DNA of 64,000 bases from Actinobacteria bacterium UBA4426 (GTDB lineage: Bacteria > Actinomycetota > Actinomycetes > S36-B12): positions 24,268 to 88,267 of the forward strand of contig DGQA01000005.1 of assembly GCA_002390705.1 (NCBI GenBank). The letters run 5' to 3'. Shown here one piece after another: positions 25,763 through 34,369 of this stretch (position 1 is its first letter; every line of letters starts with the position of its first letter). The notes beneath the pieces were generated by a model. That model worked only from the letters and a program-made list of their open reading frames with translations, was not told where the DNA came from and did no database searches. The translations under genes and the position numbers were made by a program.

Positions 25763-27592
25763 CTAAGAGTTGTTCAAGCGATCACGCAACCCCTGCAACT
25801 GCGCGTTGAGCTCTGCGGGTACCCGATCACCAAACTCTGCGTAGTATTCCTCGGTTAACTTGGTTTCGACCAACCACGAGTCAGCGTCCACGGCAAAGAG
25901 GTCGGCAAGTTGCGCTTCTGTTATTTCGAGCCCGTCAGTATTCAACTCACCCGGTGTAGGGATCCGACCGATTGGAGTGTCGACCGCTTCAGCTTTGCCG
26001 CTTAAGCGATTAACAATCCATTCGAGGACTCGTGCGTTTTCACCAAACCCAGGCCAAATGAATTTATCATTAGTATCTTTTCTGAACCAATTCACCGAGT
26101 AGATGCGTGGCAGTTTATCCGGGCTAGTAAACCCACCGATCTTGAGCCAGTGACCCCAGTAGTCAGCCATGTTGTAGCCACAGAATGGCAACATGGCAAA
26201 CGGATCTCGGCGCAGTGCGCCAACAGTTCCTTCGGCCGCTGCCGTCTGCTCGCTGGAAACAGATGAGCCAACGAACACGCCGTGCGGCCAGTCGAATGAT
26301 TCCGAAACCAATGGCACGTTAGTCGCTCTTCGTCCACCAAAGAGAATCGCGTCAATTGGGACTCCGGCCGGGTCTTCCCAATTGGATGCAATTGAAGGGC
26401 ACTGTCCCGCTGGGACAGTGAATCGCGCATTGGGGTGACTTGACGGATCTGCCGAGGCAGGGGTCCAGTCGTTGCCCTTCCAGTCGATTAAGTGTTCGGG
26501 GGCTTCATCGGTCATGCCTTCCCACCAAATGTCACCATCGTCAGTGAGAGCAACGTTAGTAAAGATTGAGTTGCCACTGAGTGAGCGAATCGCATTCGCG
26601 TTGGTTTTCATGCCTGTGCCAGGTGCAACCCCAAAAAAGCCTGCCTCTGGATTGATTGCATAAAGCCGACCATCCTCGCCAAATCTCATCCAAGCGATGT
26701 CATCACCAATAGTCTCCACACTCCAACCAGGAACGGTGGGTTCCAACATTGCCAGGTTGGTCTTTCCGCATGCGGATGGGAATGCGGCTGTGATGTATTT
26801 GACGTCATTTTGAGGCGACGTCAATTTCAGAATCAACATGTGCTCGGCCATCCAGCCTTCATCGCGCGCCATGGCAGAGGCGATTCGTAGTGCAAAGCAT
26901 TTCTTACCTAGCAACGCATTTCCGCCGTATCCGGAACCGTAGGACCAAATCTCGCGGGTCTCTGGGAAGTGAACAATATATTTCGTGTCATTACACGGCC
27001 ATGCGACGTCAGGGATTGAATTGCCGGAGTCATCGACCAACGGGTGGCCCACTGAATGCACTGCGGGAACAAACTCACCAAATTCGCCGATTTGATCAAG
27101 TGCCGCCTGTCCCATGCGGGTCATGATTTTCATGTTCACAACCACATAAGGGGAATCGGTGATCTCGACTCCCAGTTGTGCGATGCGTGAACCTAGTGGT
27201 CCCATGGAAAACGGCACCACATACATGGTGCGACCCCGCATCGCGCCTTTCATCAATGAATTCAGAGTCGATCGCATCTCAGTGGGTTCCATCCAATTAT
27301 TGGTGGGACCCGCATCGATTTCGCGCTGCGAGCAAATAAAGGTGCGCTTTTCAACTCGAGCCACGTCGCTTGGATTCGAGCGGGCCAAGAATGAATTTGG
27401 GCGCAACGTCTGATTGAGTTTAAGTAGGGTGCCGGCTTCGACCATTTGATTGGTGAGGCGAGTCCACTCAGCCTCGGAGCCATCACTCCATTCAATTGCG
27501 TCAGGTTCAAGGAGCGCGGCCATCTCGTCAACCCACTCGAGGAGTTGTTTATTTTGCGTGGGTGCTGCGGCGAAATCGAGTTGAGCGGCCAT
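25763..27592 (-). CDS. pckG: Phosphoenolpyruvate carboxykinase (GTP)
   Basis: A 609-residue enzyme converting oxaloacetate and GTP to PEP, the first step of gluconeogenesis. The family's FPSACGKTN motif holds the catalytic Cys and the phosphate loop, and RGRTMYVVPFSMGPLGS and the C-terminal FIWPGFGEN are typical. The ATG at 27592 (MAAQLDFAAAPT) gives the normal length; the frame extends 28 codons further without homology. It converges on argF. Confidence 0.95.
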   Translation of the reverse strand: MAAQLDFAAAPTQNKQLLEWVDEMAALLEPDAIEWSDGSEAEWTRLTNQMVEAGTLLKLNQTLRPNSFLARSNPSDVARVEKRTFICSQREIDAGPTNNWMEPTEMRSTLNSLMKGAMRGRTMYVVPFSMGPLGSRIAQLGVEITDSPYVVVNMKIMTRMGQAALDQIGEFGEFVPAVHSVGHPLVDDSGNSIPDVAWPCNDTKYIVHFPETREIWSYGSGYGGNALLGKKCFALRIASAMARDEGWMAEHMLILKLTSPQNDVKYITAAFPSACGKTNLAMLEPTVPGWSVETIGDDIAWMRFGEDGRLYAINPEAGFFGVAPGTGMKTNANAIRSLSGNSIFTNVALTDDGDIWWEGMTDEAPEHLIDWKGNDWTPASADPSSHPNARFTVPAGQCPSIASNWEDPAGVPIDAILFGGRRATNVPLVSESFDWPHGVFVGSSVSSEQTAAAEGTVGALRRDPFAMLPFCGYNMADYWGHWLKIGGFTSPDKLPRIYSVNWFRKDTNDKFIWPGFGENARVLEWIVNRLSGKAEAVDTPIGRIPTPGELNTDGLEITEAQLADLFAVDADSWLVETKLTEEYYAEFGDRVPAELNAQLQGLRDRLNNS

Positions 27593-27754
27593 GTGACTAC
27601 TTTCTTGCGGTGGTGGCGGGAAGGCGGTTTTTCCGATACCTAAGGATGCACCCAGAATTTCCACTTCGCTACCCAAATAAACGTGATCTAGCGCACTTGT
27701 TACAGAAAGCCCCGCAGTTATCCCCCATAAAGATGATGTAACCGCTTGCGCTGA

Positions 27755-28015
27755 TTAGGCCAGTGACAGGAACAGTTTTTCGAGTTGATCGCGAGTCATA
27801 GGGGCGTCGTCACCCTTTTCGAGACACTCCTGCATTCCGGTGGCTACGACCTTGAATCCAGCCCGATCAAGTGCTTTGGAAACCGCAGCAAGCTGGGTGA
27901 CCACGTCAGCGCAACTTCGACCCGTTTCAATCATGTTAATCACACCATCGAGTTGACCCCGGGCACGCTTTAGGCGGGTGAGCACTTCGGTATTGATCTC
28001 CGGTTGCGGTTCCAT
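27755..28015 (-). CDS. CsoR-family metal/sulfur-sensing repressor, CstR-like
   Basis: An 86-residue helical repressor (DUF156). LTRLKRARGQLDGVINMIE is the DNA-facing helix. Cys35 (GRSCADVV) and Cys64 (MQECLE) are 29 residues apart, as in CsoR and CstR, but the position of the copper-ligand His (four before the second Cys) is Gly60. Two Cys without the His is the CstR pattern, so persulfide sensing is more likely than Cu(I). The start is set by TAGTCT 7 nt upstream. It is divergent from ahpD across a matching operator. Confidence 0.85.
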   Translation of the reverse strand: MEPQPEINTEVLTRLKRARGQLDGVINMIETGRSCADVVTQLAAVSKALDRAGFKVVATGMQECLEKGDDAPMTRDQLEKLFLSLA

Positions 28016-28041
28016 AGTGCACAGACTACTCGGCTTTACCC

Positions 28042-28057
28042 ATACCGGCATGGGTAT
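28042..28057. promoter_or_regulatory. CsoR/CstR-type operator between the repressor gene and ahpD
   Basis: ATACCGGCATGGGTAT has ATACC/GGTAT arms with the same overall length as the operator at 24061-24076 (12 of 16 positions identical). It lies between two divergent -10 hexamers, TAGTCT for the repressor (28023-28028) and TAGACT for ahpD (28069-28074). This suggests autoregulation and control of ahpD. Confidence 0.68.
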
Positions 28058-28080
28058 CTCCATCAGGCTAGACTTTTCTC

Positions 28081-28446
28081 ATGACTGATTCCACGGAACA
28101 TTCCCACGGCAAAGGTGTTCAGAGCGCATTAGCCCCCCTTGCCCGCGAATTACGCAAGGTGATCCCTGACACGTACGCGGGATTCGCTGCACTTCACACC
28201 GCCGCCCTCGCCGAAGGGGCGCTCCCCTCTAAGACGAAAGAGCTAATTGCTTTGGCCATTGCTGTCGTTGAACAGTGCGATGGCTGTATTGCCGCCCATG
28301 CGCGAGGTGCTGCCAAAGCCGGTGCCACAAAAGAAGAAGCGGCCGAAGCAATCGGGGTTACCTTCTTAATGGCCGGCGGCCCTGCAACGGTGTACGGGCC
28401 TCGGGCCTACTCTGCATTCTGTGAATTTGCCGAACCCAGCGGATAG
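28081..28446 (+). CDS. AhpD-like carboxymuconolactone decarboxylase family protein
   Basis: A 121-residue protein with the AhpD redox motif EQCDGCIAAH (Glu64, Cys66, Cys69, His73). AhpD-type proteins use this CxxC in peroxide reduction, commonly as trimers. The C-terminal AAEAIGVTFLMAGGPATVYGP is typical. TAGACT is exactly 6 nt upstream of the ATG (leaderless). Its position opposite a CsoR/CstR-family repressor fits a thiol-stress role. The S51 gene follows by 23 nt. Confidence 0.88.
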   Translation: MTDSTEHSHGKGVQSALAPLARELRKVIPDTYAGFAALHTAALAEGALPSKTKELIALAIAVVEQCDGCIAAHARGAAKAGATKEEAAEAIGVTFLMAGGPATVYGPRAYSAFCEFAEPSG

Positions 28447-28469
28447 CTCCCGATGAAAGGTAATCCCAC

Positions 28470-29195
28470 ATGAGCGGGAAGATCGCCCTCGTTGGCAGTG
28501 GGGAGTACCTCCCGGGCATGGGAGAACTGGAATCGTGGTTACTTGAAGATCGCCCGCGTACCTACGTACAAATCGCGACGGCAGCCGCTCCCGAAGGTGA
28601 AAGGTCAATTGCCCGATGGCATGAACTCGGGGAGGAAGCTGCCCAGCGGTTGGATGCCCAACAGGTGGTCATCGACATCCGAAATCGCACAGATGCTGAC
28701 AACCCGAAAATTGTGGAAGCCATTGCCGGCGCCGGACTGATCTACCTCTCTGGCGGCAACCCGAACTTTCTGGCGCACACCTTGCGCGAAACCCTTGCTT
28801 GGAAAAGCATCCTCGAGCAATGGCGCGCTGGCGCATCTATTGCCGGCTGCAGCGCAGGTGCGATGGCTTTGTGTGGCTACGTTCCTAATTTCCGCCACCC
28901 GAAAGAAGGTGGTGAATCAGGACTCGGATTGGTTTTTAACGCACGAGTGATTCCACATTTTGATCGCTATAGCCGCTTTATTCCTGACTTTGCGCTCAAG
29001 CCTTTACTTACCGATGGACAACAAATAATTGGCATCGACGAAAATACTGCCCTCACCAGTAGTGGTCCCGGTGAAAATCACGCTCGCGAATGGGCGTTTC
29101 GTAGCGTGGGCCAGGGCTCAAGTTGGCGCATTGAAGCAGATCGTAAACATCGAATTAATGGTGCCATCCAACTCTTGGTCGACACCCATGGATAA
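28470..29195 (+). CDS. Peptidase S51 / cyanophycinase-like protein
   Basis: A 241-residue protein with the class I glutamine-amidotransferase-like fold of family S51. The nucleophile Ser128 lies in AGCSAGAMAL, and His163 in RVIPHFDRY is the likely catalytic partner. LIYLSGGNPNFL is the conserved loop that precedes the elbow. Family members cleave Asp-X dipeptides or cyanophycin. It shares an operon with ahpD and trmB, with an 8-nt overlap onto trmB. Confidence 0.85.
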   Translation: MSGKIALVGSGEYLPGMGELESWLLEDRPRTYVQIATAAAPEGERSIARWHELGEEAAQRLDAQQVVIDIRNRTDADNPKIVEAIAGAGLIYLSGGNPNFLAHTLRETLAWKSILEQWRAGASIAGCSAGAMALCGYVPNFRHPKEGGESGLGLVFNARVIPHFDRYSRFIPDFALKPLLTDGQQIIGIDENTALTSSGPGENHAREWAFRSVGQGSSWRIEADRKHRINGAIQLLVDTHG

Positions 29196-29892
29196 ATTAA
29201 TTACTCAGAATTCCATCTCTGAGTTTCCCCAGACCCAATCTTTGCGCCGCGGGATTCGAACTTTTAAACCACGCCGCAGCCGGATCACAAAATCTCAGCA
29301 ATACGCGGTCGACAATTCTCGAGAACTGATCATTGATTTCCAAAACGAATTTCTGAATTGGCCCCACCAGCCAATACCGCTCTATCTTGACATCGGTTTC
29401 GGCAATGGCGTGTCAACCCTTGCCTTCGCCCGCCAAGATCCCGAATCAGCTTTCCTTGCAATCGACGTTCACACACCCGGTGTAGGGGACCTACTGTCCA
29501 AGCTTCATGAACGTGAAATCACCAACGTGAGGGTTATGGAAACCGACGCAATTGCCGTGTTAGAGAACATGATCAGGCTGAGATCCCTATCGGGTGTTTA
29601 CACACTATTCCCAGATCCTTGGCAAAAAGCCCGGCATCACAAGCGTCGAATCGTGCAGCAAGGGATTCTGGACCTCATGCACTCGCGCCTCACACCCGGT
29701 GGTTTTTGGCACATTGCAACGGACTGGTCCCACTACGCCGAATCCATTTCTGAACTCTTTGCGCAGCCATCCAATACAAAAAAGTGGAGTCGCAGCAATC
29801 AGACGAGGCCAGAACGAGCCGTAACCCGTTACGAAGAGCGGGCAATATCTGAGGGACGAGCCGTAACCGACTTTCATTTCTTGGTCAACTAG
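29188..29892 (+). CDS. trmB: tRNA (guanine-N7-)-methyltransferase
   Basis: A 234-residue SAM-dependent enzyme that makes m7G46 in tRNA. The SAM motif LDIGFGNGVSTLAFA and the family signature FPDPWQKARHHKRRIV are clear, with GGFWHIATDWSHYAES near the C-terminus. The ATG at 29188 overlaps the S51 stop by 8 nt and gives the usual N-terminus (LRRGIRTFKPRRSR). The frame is open upstream inside the S51 gene but is not homologous there. Confidence 0.93.
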   Translation: MDKLITQNSISEFPQTQSLRRGIRTFKPRRSRITKSQQYAVDNSRELIIDFQNEFLNWPHQPIPLYLDIGFGNGVSTLAFARQDPESAFLAIDVHTPGVGDLLSKLHEREITNVRVMETDAIAVLENMIRLRSLSGVYTLFPDPWQKARHHKRRIVQQGILDLMHSRLTPGGFWHIATDWSHYAESISELFAQPSNTKKWSRSNQTRPERAVTRYEERAISEGRAVTDFHFLVN

Positions 29893-29951
29893 AACATGAA
29901 CTCCCAAAACCTACTCAATGAATCTGCCCCGGCAATGTTTAGACTGTCGAC

Positions 29952-30851
29952 ATGATCGATCTGGAGACTTTGAGCCATCTGTATTCCGCGCACTCGGATT
30001 CGTTCGCGAGCGAAGTCGCCCCGTTAATGATCGGGGAAAAGATATTCGACCGACCCGCTCTGATGGCGACGGTGAACTTGTCTCCGGACTCCACCTACCG
30101 GGAGAGCATCGCCCACAGCACCGAATCGGCCGTACGAAAGTCCCGGGTTTATTGGGCGCAAGGAGCCGATGTGGTCGATCTTGGAGCAGAGTCCAGTACC
30201 GCAAAAGCGTCACGTGTGGGCGTGAAGGAACAGATCAGCGCACTGGTCCCGGTCATCGAGGAGCTCAACGCGGACGGCATCTCTCTCTCGGTTGAGACGT
30301 ACGAACCCGAAGTGGTGCGGGCTTGTCTGAGCGCCGGGGCCAATGTGGTTAATTACACTGGAACCACTCACCAGGAGGCGATTCTCGATCTTGCCAGCGA
30401 GTTCGGGGCCACCGTCATCCTGTGTTTCGTGAAGGGGGCTGATGTGCGTGAAATAACTGATGTTGACCTAGATAATGATCCCATTCCTGGAATATTCGAC
30501 TATTTTTCTCAGCGAATCGACTCAGCTAAGAAGCATGGCGTGGCCAAAATAGTCATCGACCCGGGCATGGGCTTTTACTATGGGAACCTCGTGGATCCCA
30601 TCACGCGTGTGAGACACCAAACCAAGGTAATTCTCAACTCTTTCCGCTTAAAAAGTTTGGGGTATCCGATCTGCCAAGCACTCCCACATGCTTTCAATCT
30701 ATTTGAAGATGAATTCCGTACTGCTGAAAGCTTCTTTGCCGTAATCGCCAGCCTGGGTGGAGTGGACCTGGTGCGGACACATGAAATTTCCAAAGTGAAC
30801 TCGGTGTTAAAAACAATGCAATTGGAAACGGTTCTTTCCACACGCAACTAG
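29952..30851 (+). CDS. Divergent dihydropteroate-synthase-like (pterin-binding) protein
   Basis: A 299-residue TIM-barrel protein with the outline of DHPS, the folate enzyme that joins pterin and pABA. Motifs are altered: ATVNLSPDSTY for NVTPDSFSDGG, GADVVDLGAESS is kept, VNYTGTT replaces INDVSG, IDPGMGFYY replaces DPGFGFGK, and RTHEISK replaces RVHDV. The loss of the GFGK Lys and the changed loops suggest it is not the housekeeping FolP; it may bind another pterin. TAGACT is 6 nt before the ATG (leaderless). Confidence 0.75.
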   Translation: MIDLETLSHLYSAHSDSFASEVAPLMIGEKIFDRPALMATVNLSPDSTYRESIAHSTESAVRKSRVYWAQGADVVDLGAESSTAKASRVGVKEQISALVPVIEELNADGISLSVETYEPEVVRACLSAGANVVNYTGTTHQEAILDLASEFGATVILCFVKGADVREITDVDLDNDPIPGIFDYFSQRIDSAKKHGVAKIVIDPGMGFYYGNLVDPITRVRHQTKVILNSFRLKSLGYPICQALPHAFNLFEDEFRTAESFFAVIASLGGVDLVRTHEISKVNSVLKTMQLETVLSTRN

Positions 30852-30884
30852 CGAACGCGCATGCACTCCGCGGCGCTGCAGGCT

Positions 30885-31232
30885 CTATCCCCAGAACGCG
30901 TCCACAACAATGCTGTCTTGTGTGGATAGTGTGAGACGATCTATTTGGTAATCCATTGTGACTACTTGCGCCTCGCCATCGATGAAACCCACCCGCCAGG
31001 TGTAGCCGCTGGCCTCGATCAGTGCGCCTGCGTCCTCTAGTGTTATTTCCGAGGCAACTAGCTCCTGCTGAAATTTTAACTGCTCCGCTGAAAAATCGGT
31101 GTTTTCCGGTGCGGTCATGGTCCCGCTCGGCTCGACTTCACCACTCTCGCCGGAGCCACTGGTGCTGCAGCCGACTAGGCCGACCGTTGTCACAAAAAGT
31201 ATTGTGCTCAGACGAAGTAAGATTTTTTTCAT
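30885..31232 (-). CDS. Lipoprotein with peptidase-inhibitor I78-like domain
   Basis: A 115-residue exported lipoprotein. The signal ends in the lipobox VGLVGC, followed by a Gly/Ser-rich linker. The C-terminal half (EASGYTWRVGFIDGEAQVVTMDYQIDRLTL, then IVVDAFWG) follows the layout of the I78 small peptidase-inhibitor fold. The ATG at 31232 has GGGGAGG upstream. Inferred role: protection against a secreted protease. Confidence 0.72.
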   Translation of the reverse strand: MKKILLRLSTILFVTTVGLVGCSTSGSGESGEVEPSGTMTAPENTDFSAEQLKFQQELVASEITLEDAGALIEASGYTWRVGFIDGEAQVVTMDYQIDRLTLSTQDSIVVDAFWG

Positions 31233-31431
31233 TGAGCCTCCCCAGGTTAATGGACAGTTTCGTGCTGGCAACTACAGATTCACACATCACTTTACACCCA
31301 TCACCATTCCCCAATGAAATGAGTTGTGTAGACCTTCGTGTGAGTGCGGGTCGATGCTCTAATTAACCACCGCCGATTGGCCGGCATCTGCCCCGCACCT
31401 GCCTTGTTGGTGCTAGTGGCACACTGGGGAC

Positions 31432-31623
31432 ATGAGTGAAGAAGTCAAGAATCCCCGGTCTGACGCTGACGAACAGCGCGCCAAGTTCAAAGCCGCCCTC
31501 GATGCAAAAAATCACAAGCCCGGCCACACTGGTTCGCATCCCCATGCGACCGGCGCAGCAGCGAAGGACCCTTCCGGCCGGTCAGGTGGCAAACGCGAAT
31601 TTCGCCGCAAGAGCGGGGGCTGA
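31432..31623 (+). CDS. DUF5302 family small protein
   Basis: A 63-residue charged protein, MSEEVKNPRSDADEQRAKFKAALDAK at the start and GGKREFRRKSGG at the end, with a His/Gly-rich middle. This is the DUF5302 pattern found across actinobacteria. Probably disordered; function unknown. The 190 bases after it hold no gene that I can recognise, except the repeat near 31790. Confidence 0.8.
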   Translation: MSEEVKNPRSDADEQRAKFKAALDAKNHKPGHTGSHPHATGAAAKDPSGRSGGKREFRRKSGG

Positions 31624-31776
31624 CCACCTCAGGCTAGGTCCCGAGATTTTTGGCCACCGGTCTTCGAATCGTTTACCGAAGTAGATCAATTCGCCACAAT
31701 TCGCTCGATATCTCTCACGTATGCACAACTAAGAAATGTGTCGTCCGCTTCACATGAAGGAGTTGTTCAGTGCGCT

Positions 31777-31809
31777 CCCACGGTGGCATCGTGCGTGGCA
31801 GAGTCTGCC
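31777..31809 (-). repeat. 33-nt 3' element, copy 1 (behind the alpha/beta hydrolase stop)
   Basis: This copy matches bases 35583-35615 at 31 of 33 positions, in the same orientation. It starts 2 nt after the stop codon of the minus-strand hydrolase gene. It contains two possible stem-loops: GGCAGA-C-TCTGCC and CCACG...CGTGG. There is no T-tract, so it is not a plain terminator. Confidence 0.85.
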
Positions 31810-31811
31810 GA

Positions 31812-34220
31812 TCACGGAGAAACCCAGCCGAATAGTTCAGAGGGGTTTGTGATCAGGGCGCCACTAGGCAAAATCTCCGACTCAAAGTACGTCCCCGCCG
31901 GGATGCCGCTCGGTAGAGCGAGAGATAGCGTAAATTCACCGTCACCCATTTCGTCAAATGAGGCATAACCTCTTCTCCCTTCTATATAAACGTGTGGATT
32001 CAGTTCAAGAAACTGCTCTTCATATTCCCGGGGTATGTTTTGGTAGACAAACATTGCCTCAAAACTGGCATCAAGCACATCTTCGGCGGCCCGAATAGTC
32101 CAAGTTAACACACCGCCGGCCGGAGCCGCAGCTTGCGCCTGGGTAATACGAGCCGTCGGGATCGAAACACCAATCGGCAACACGATCAAGCGAGACTCAC
32201 TGTCCGCGACACTCATCCCTGACAAGGGGTAAAAATTTACTTTTGCCAATGTTGGGCCAGTGGATGTGAAAGGCATCGACACAGAAACCGGTATCGATGC
32301 GAATCGCGAACCAGGAGTTACCGTTCCCACACCAGACTGGGGCTTGACCACATCACCTCCGTGAGAAATAACATAGGCGAAAGTGCCACCTTCGCCTGCG
32401 GGGGTGTCAAGAGAGACTCGAACCTGGGAAGTGCTCTCACCCGGGCCCTTCGTCACGGTCAGATCTGTCAGAGAGGCGGCTGGCAGCAACTTGGTCGACT
32501 TTGGCCGATTCGGATTGCGTGCGCTGACATCGAGGAGCCAAGCGTCACCTGGGCCCGACGCACGTAAACCCACGTGCGTGATCTTTTTTAAATTAAGAGG
32601 TCCCGTTTGTGTTAGCTCACTCACGATGCTCTGGGGCCACATGCGAAACGCAAGTCCGTGGGAAGTGACTGCGTGAGACTTAACAGTTGGTTGCAGTTGC
32701 GCCTCACTACCTGATTCGTCGCGAAGAACAAGAACTAGATCGGCGGGAGCTGGCGAAGAGACAACTACACGAGATGACACGTGTGTCGCGCCCGACAAAT
32801 CTTTTACTTCATCAAACGAAGCCCAAGCCGTGCCGGCGCCTTCCCATTGCGTTTGCACTGCGAATCGTGTCGGAAGCAAAAGCGGAGGATAAGCGCCATT
32901 GGTCAGCCATGCGGTTGCCTGATTTGCATTGCTAAATTCAACCCCTACATTTGCAAAGCCTGAGGCACACACTTTCTGTATCGAACTCAAGTTGCTGCCG
33001 TTGCATATGAACGTCTTCGCACCTGACGCCTCTAAGTCAGTATCTGGCGTGGGTACAAGAATCAAGGAGTCCGGACCACCGAAACTCGATGATCGCATGT
33101 CAATACCAAGCTTCTTTGTGGCCGAAGGGACTTTCCCCGACCCGTCAAAGAAGCTCACGCCAGAATTCTTCCCACCTTGAATCATTCGGTTGAACGCTCG
33201 CAGGTAGTCGCGGCCAACAATTCTTTCTTCCCCGGGTGTCAGCCGCAGCTCCGCTTTACAAGACCCATCGACTGACGGATCGGCGTACACGCGCAGTGCA
33301 TCATCAGCGCCGGTGTTGGAAATTGATGATCCAGGTGTCCACTCAGTGTTGAGATAATTATGGTTGCCGCCGGGCATCCAAACTGCAGACTGCAGCTGCG
33401 CCCAATAACCGTATAAATCTCGCGCACGATCCACATAGCTTTGACCAATTTGGTTGCTTACATCGCCATCACAAGCTGGTAGCAGTGTTGCGACTGGGAT
33501 ATTGCCAACAGCCTGCTGACTGTTATTTACGGGAGCAAAATTAAGCACACCTTTAATGCTGAGCCTCGAATCCCGAGAGCCATTTATAGATTGTGCAGCG
33601 TGCATCACACCTTCACCTCCGCGACTGTGCCCCATTAAGACAGTACTTCGGGAATTAACGTGACCTACAAGTCGTGATCCGTAGCCTTGCTGCGATCCTG
33701 AATTAGCCGCCGCCAGCGCACCAAGGTGATACTCGACCAAAGCAGCACGCGCGGTCATTTCTACGGCATTATTTGCGTTTGCCTGACCATTGATGCCGTT
33801 TGCGCTGATGCTAATCACGATGTTCCCCTCGCGGGCGATGTCCTTAGCCAAATACTGATACCCCATATGAGACGGCACGGGAGTGAGTTCCGCTGGATCG
33901 GAACACCAAGCGGGTACAGGATTGGGTACGAGATTGGGTACATCGCTACTGGCGTAGCAAAAGTCATGCTGGCCATGCAGCAGAAGAACAACCGGATGGC
34001 TCCCAGGTGCCACGCGGCCTTTCTGCGTCGGTACGGTCACGACCGCGACATCTTCAACCGGCAAAGGCAACCCCACATCCACAGCATTCCAGCCGTTTTC
34101 AATTTCAAAAACCATGGTGCCCCACGTTTCCCGTGCGTTGGCGGAAGTTGAAACCGATCCAAAACCCAGAAGCGCCGCACACAATGTCAGACAGAGAACT
34201 TTTCGTAAATTAACGGCCAT
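31812..34220 (-). CDS. Large secreted alpha/beta hydrolase
   Basis: The protein has 802 residues from the chosen ATG. A signal peptide (LCLTLCAALLGFGSVSTSANA) leads. The hydrolase domain, about 30-340, has VVLLLHGQHDF for the oxyanion region, nucleophile Ser in MGHSRGGEG, and likely acid and base in CDGDVSN and GGNHNYL. The remaining 450 residues look like beta-rich modules without a named family. It may be a secreted esterase or lipase. The start choice is uncertain: TAACCT lies 8 nt upstream, and the frame extends 19 codons further. Confidence 0.8.
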   Translation of the reverse strand: MAVNLRKVLCLTLCAALLGFGSVSTSANARETWGTMVFEIENGWNAVDVGLPLPVEDVAVVTVPTQKGRVAPGSHPVVLLLHGQHDFCYASSDVPNLVPNPVPAWCSDPAELTPVPSHMGYQYLAKDIAREGNIVISISANGINGQANANNAVEMTARAALVEYHLGALAAANSGSQQGYGSRLVGHVNSRSTVLMGHSRGGEGVMHAAQSINGSRDSRLSIKGVLNFAPVNNSQQAVGNIPVATLLPACDGDVSNQIGQSYVDRARDLYGYWAQLQSAVWMPGGNHNYLNTEWTPGSSISNTGADDALRVYADPSVDGSCKAELRLTPGEERIVGRDYLRAFNRMIQGGKNSGVSFFDGSGKVPSATKKLGIDMRSSSFGGPDSLILVPTPDTDLEASGAKTFICNGSNLSSIQKVCASGFANVGVEFSNANQATAWLTNGAYPPLLLPTRFAVQTQWEGAGTAWASFDEVKDLSGATHVSSRVVVSSPAPADLVLVLRDESGSEAQLQPTVKSHAVTSHGLAFRMWPQSIVSELTQTGPLNLKKITHVGLRASGPGDAWLLDVSARNPNRPKSTKLLPAASLTDLTVTKGPGESTSQVRVSLDTPAGEGGTFAYVISHGGDVVKPQSGVGTVTPGSRFASIPVSVSMPFTSTGPTLAKVNFYPLSGMSVADSESRLIVLPIGVSIPTARITQAQAAAPAGGVLTWTIRAAEDVLDASFEAMFVYQNIPREYEEQFLELNPHVYIEGRRGYASFDEMGDGEFTLSLALPSGIPAGTYFESEILPSGALITNPSELFGWVSP

Positions 34221-34330
34221 GATAGGAGAGGTTATCCCAGACGGGCTAGGTCGGCGAGCCGAACTTGAGCTTGCCAAATTCTTCAGCAGGGGGAATGTGA
34301 TGCCAAGATAATGTTTCTACTCTGAGCAGC

Positions 34331-34352
34331 CCTTAGTGGAGATGCCGGGAAT
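34331..34352 (-). repeat. Displaced copy of the tmRNA 3' end (putative att site)
   Basis: These 22 bases match 36163-36184, the 3' end of ssrA, at 21 positions in the same orientation, including 17 consecutive identical bases. Similarity stops sharply on the inner side. It lies about 1.8 kb downstream of the intact ssrA 3' end, the geometry left by integration at tmRNA. Confidence 0.75.
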
Positions 34353-34369
34353 GCAGTTGCGATAGTGGA

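Noticed and set aside
31380..31400. Reverse-orientation similarity to the tmRNA 3' end
   Set aside because: Only about nine bases match and the orientation is wrong for an att repeat.
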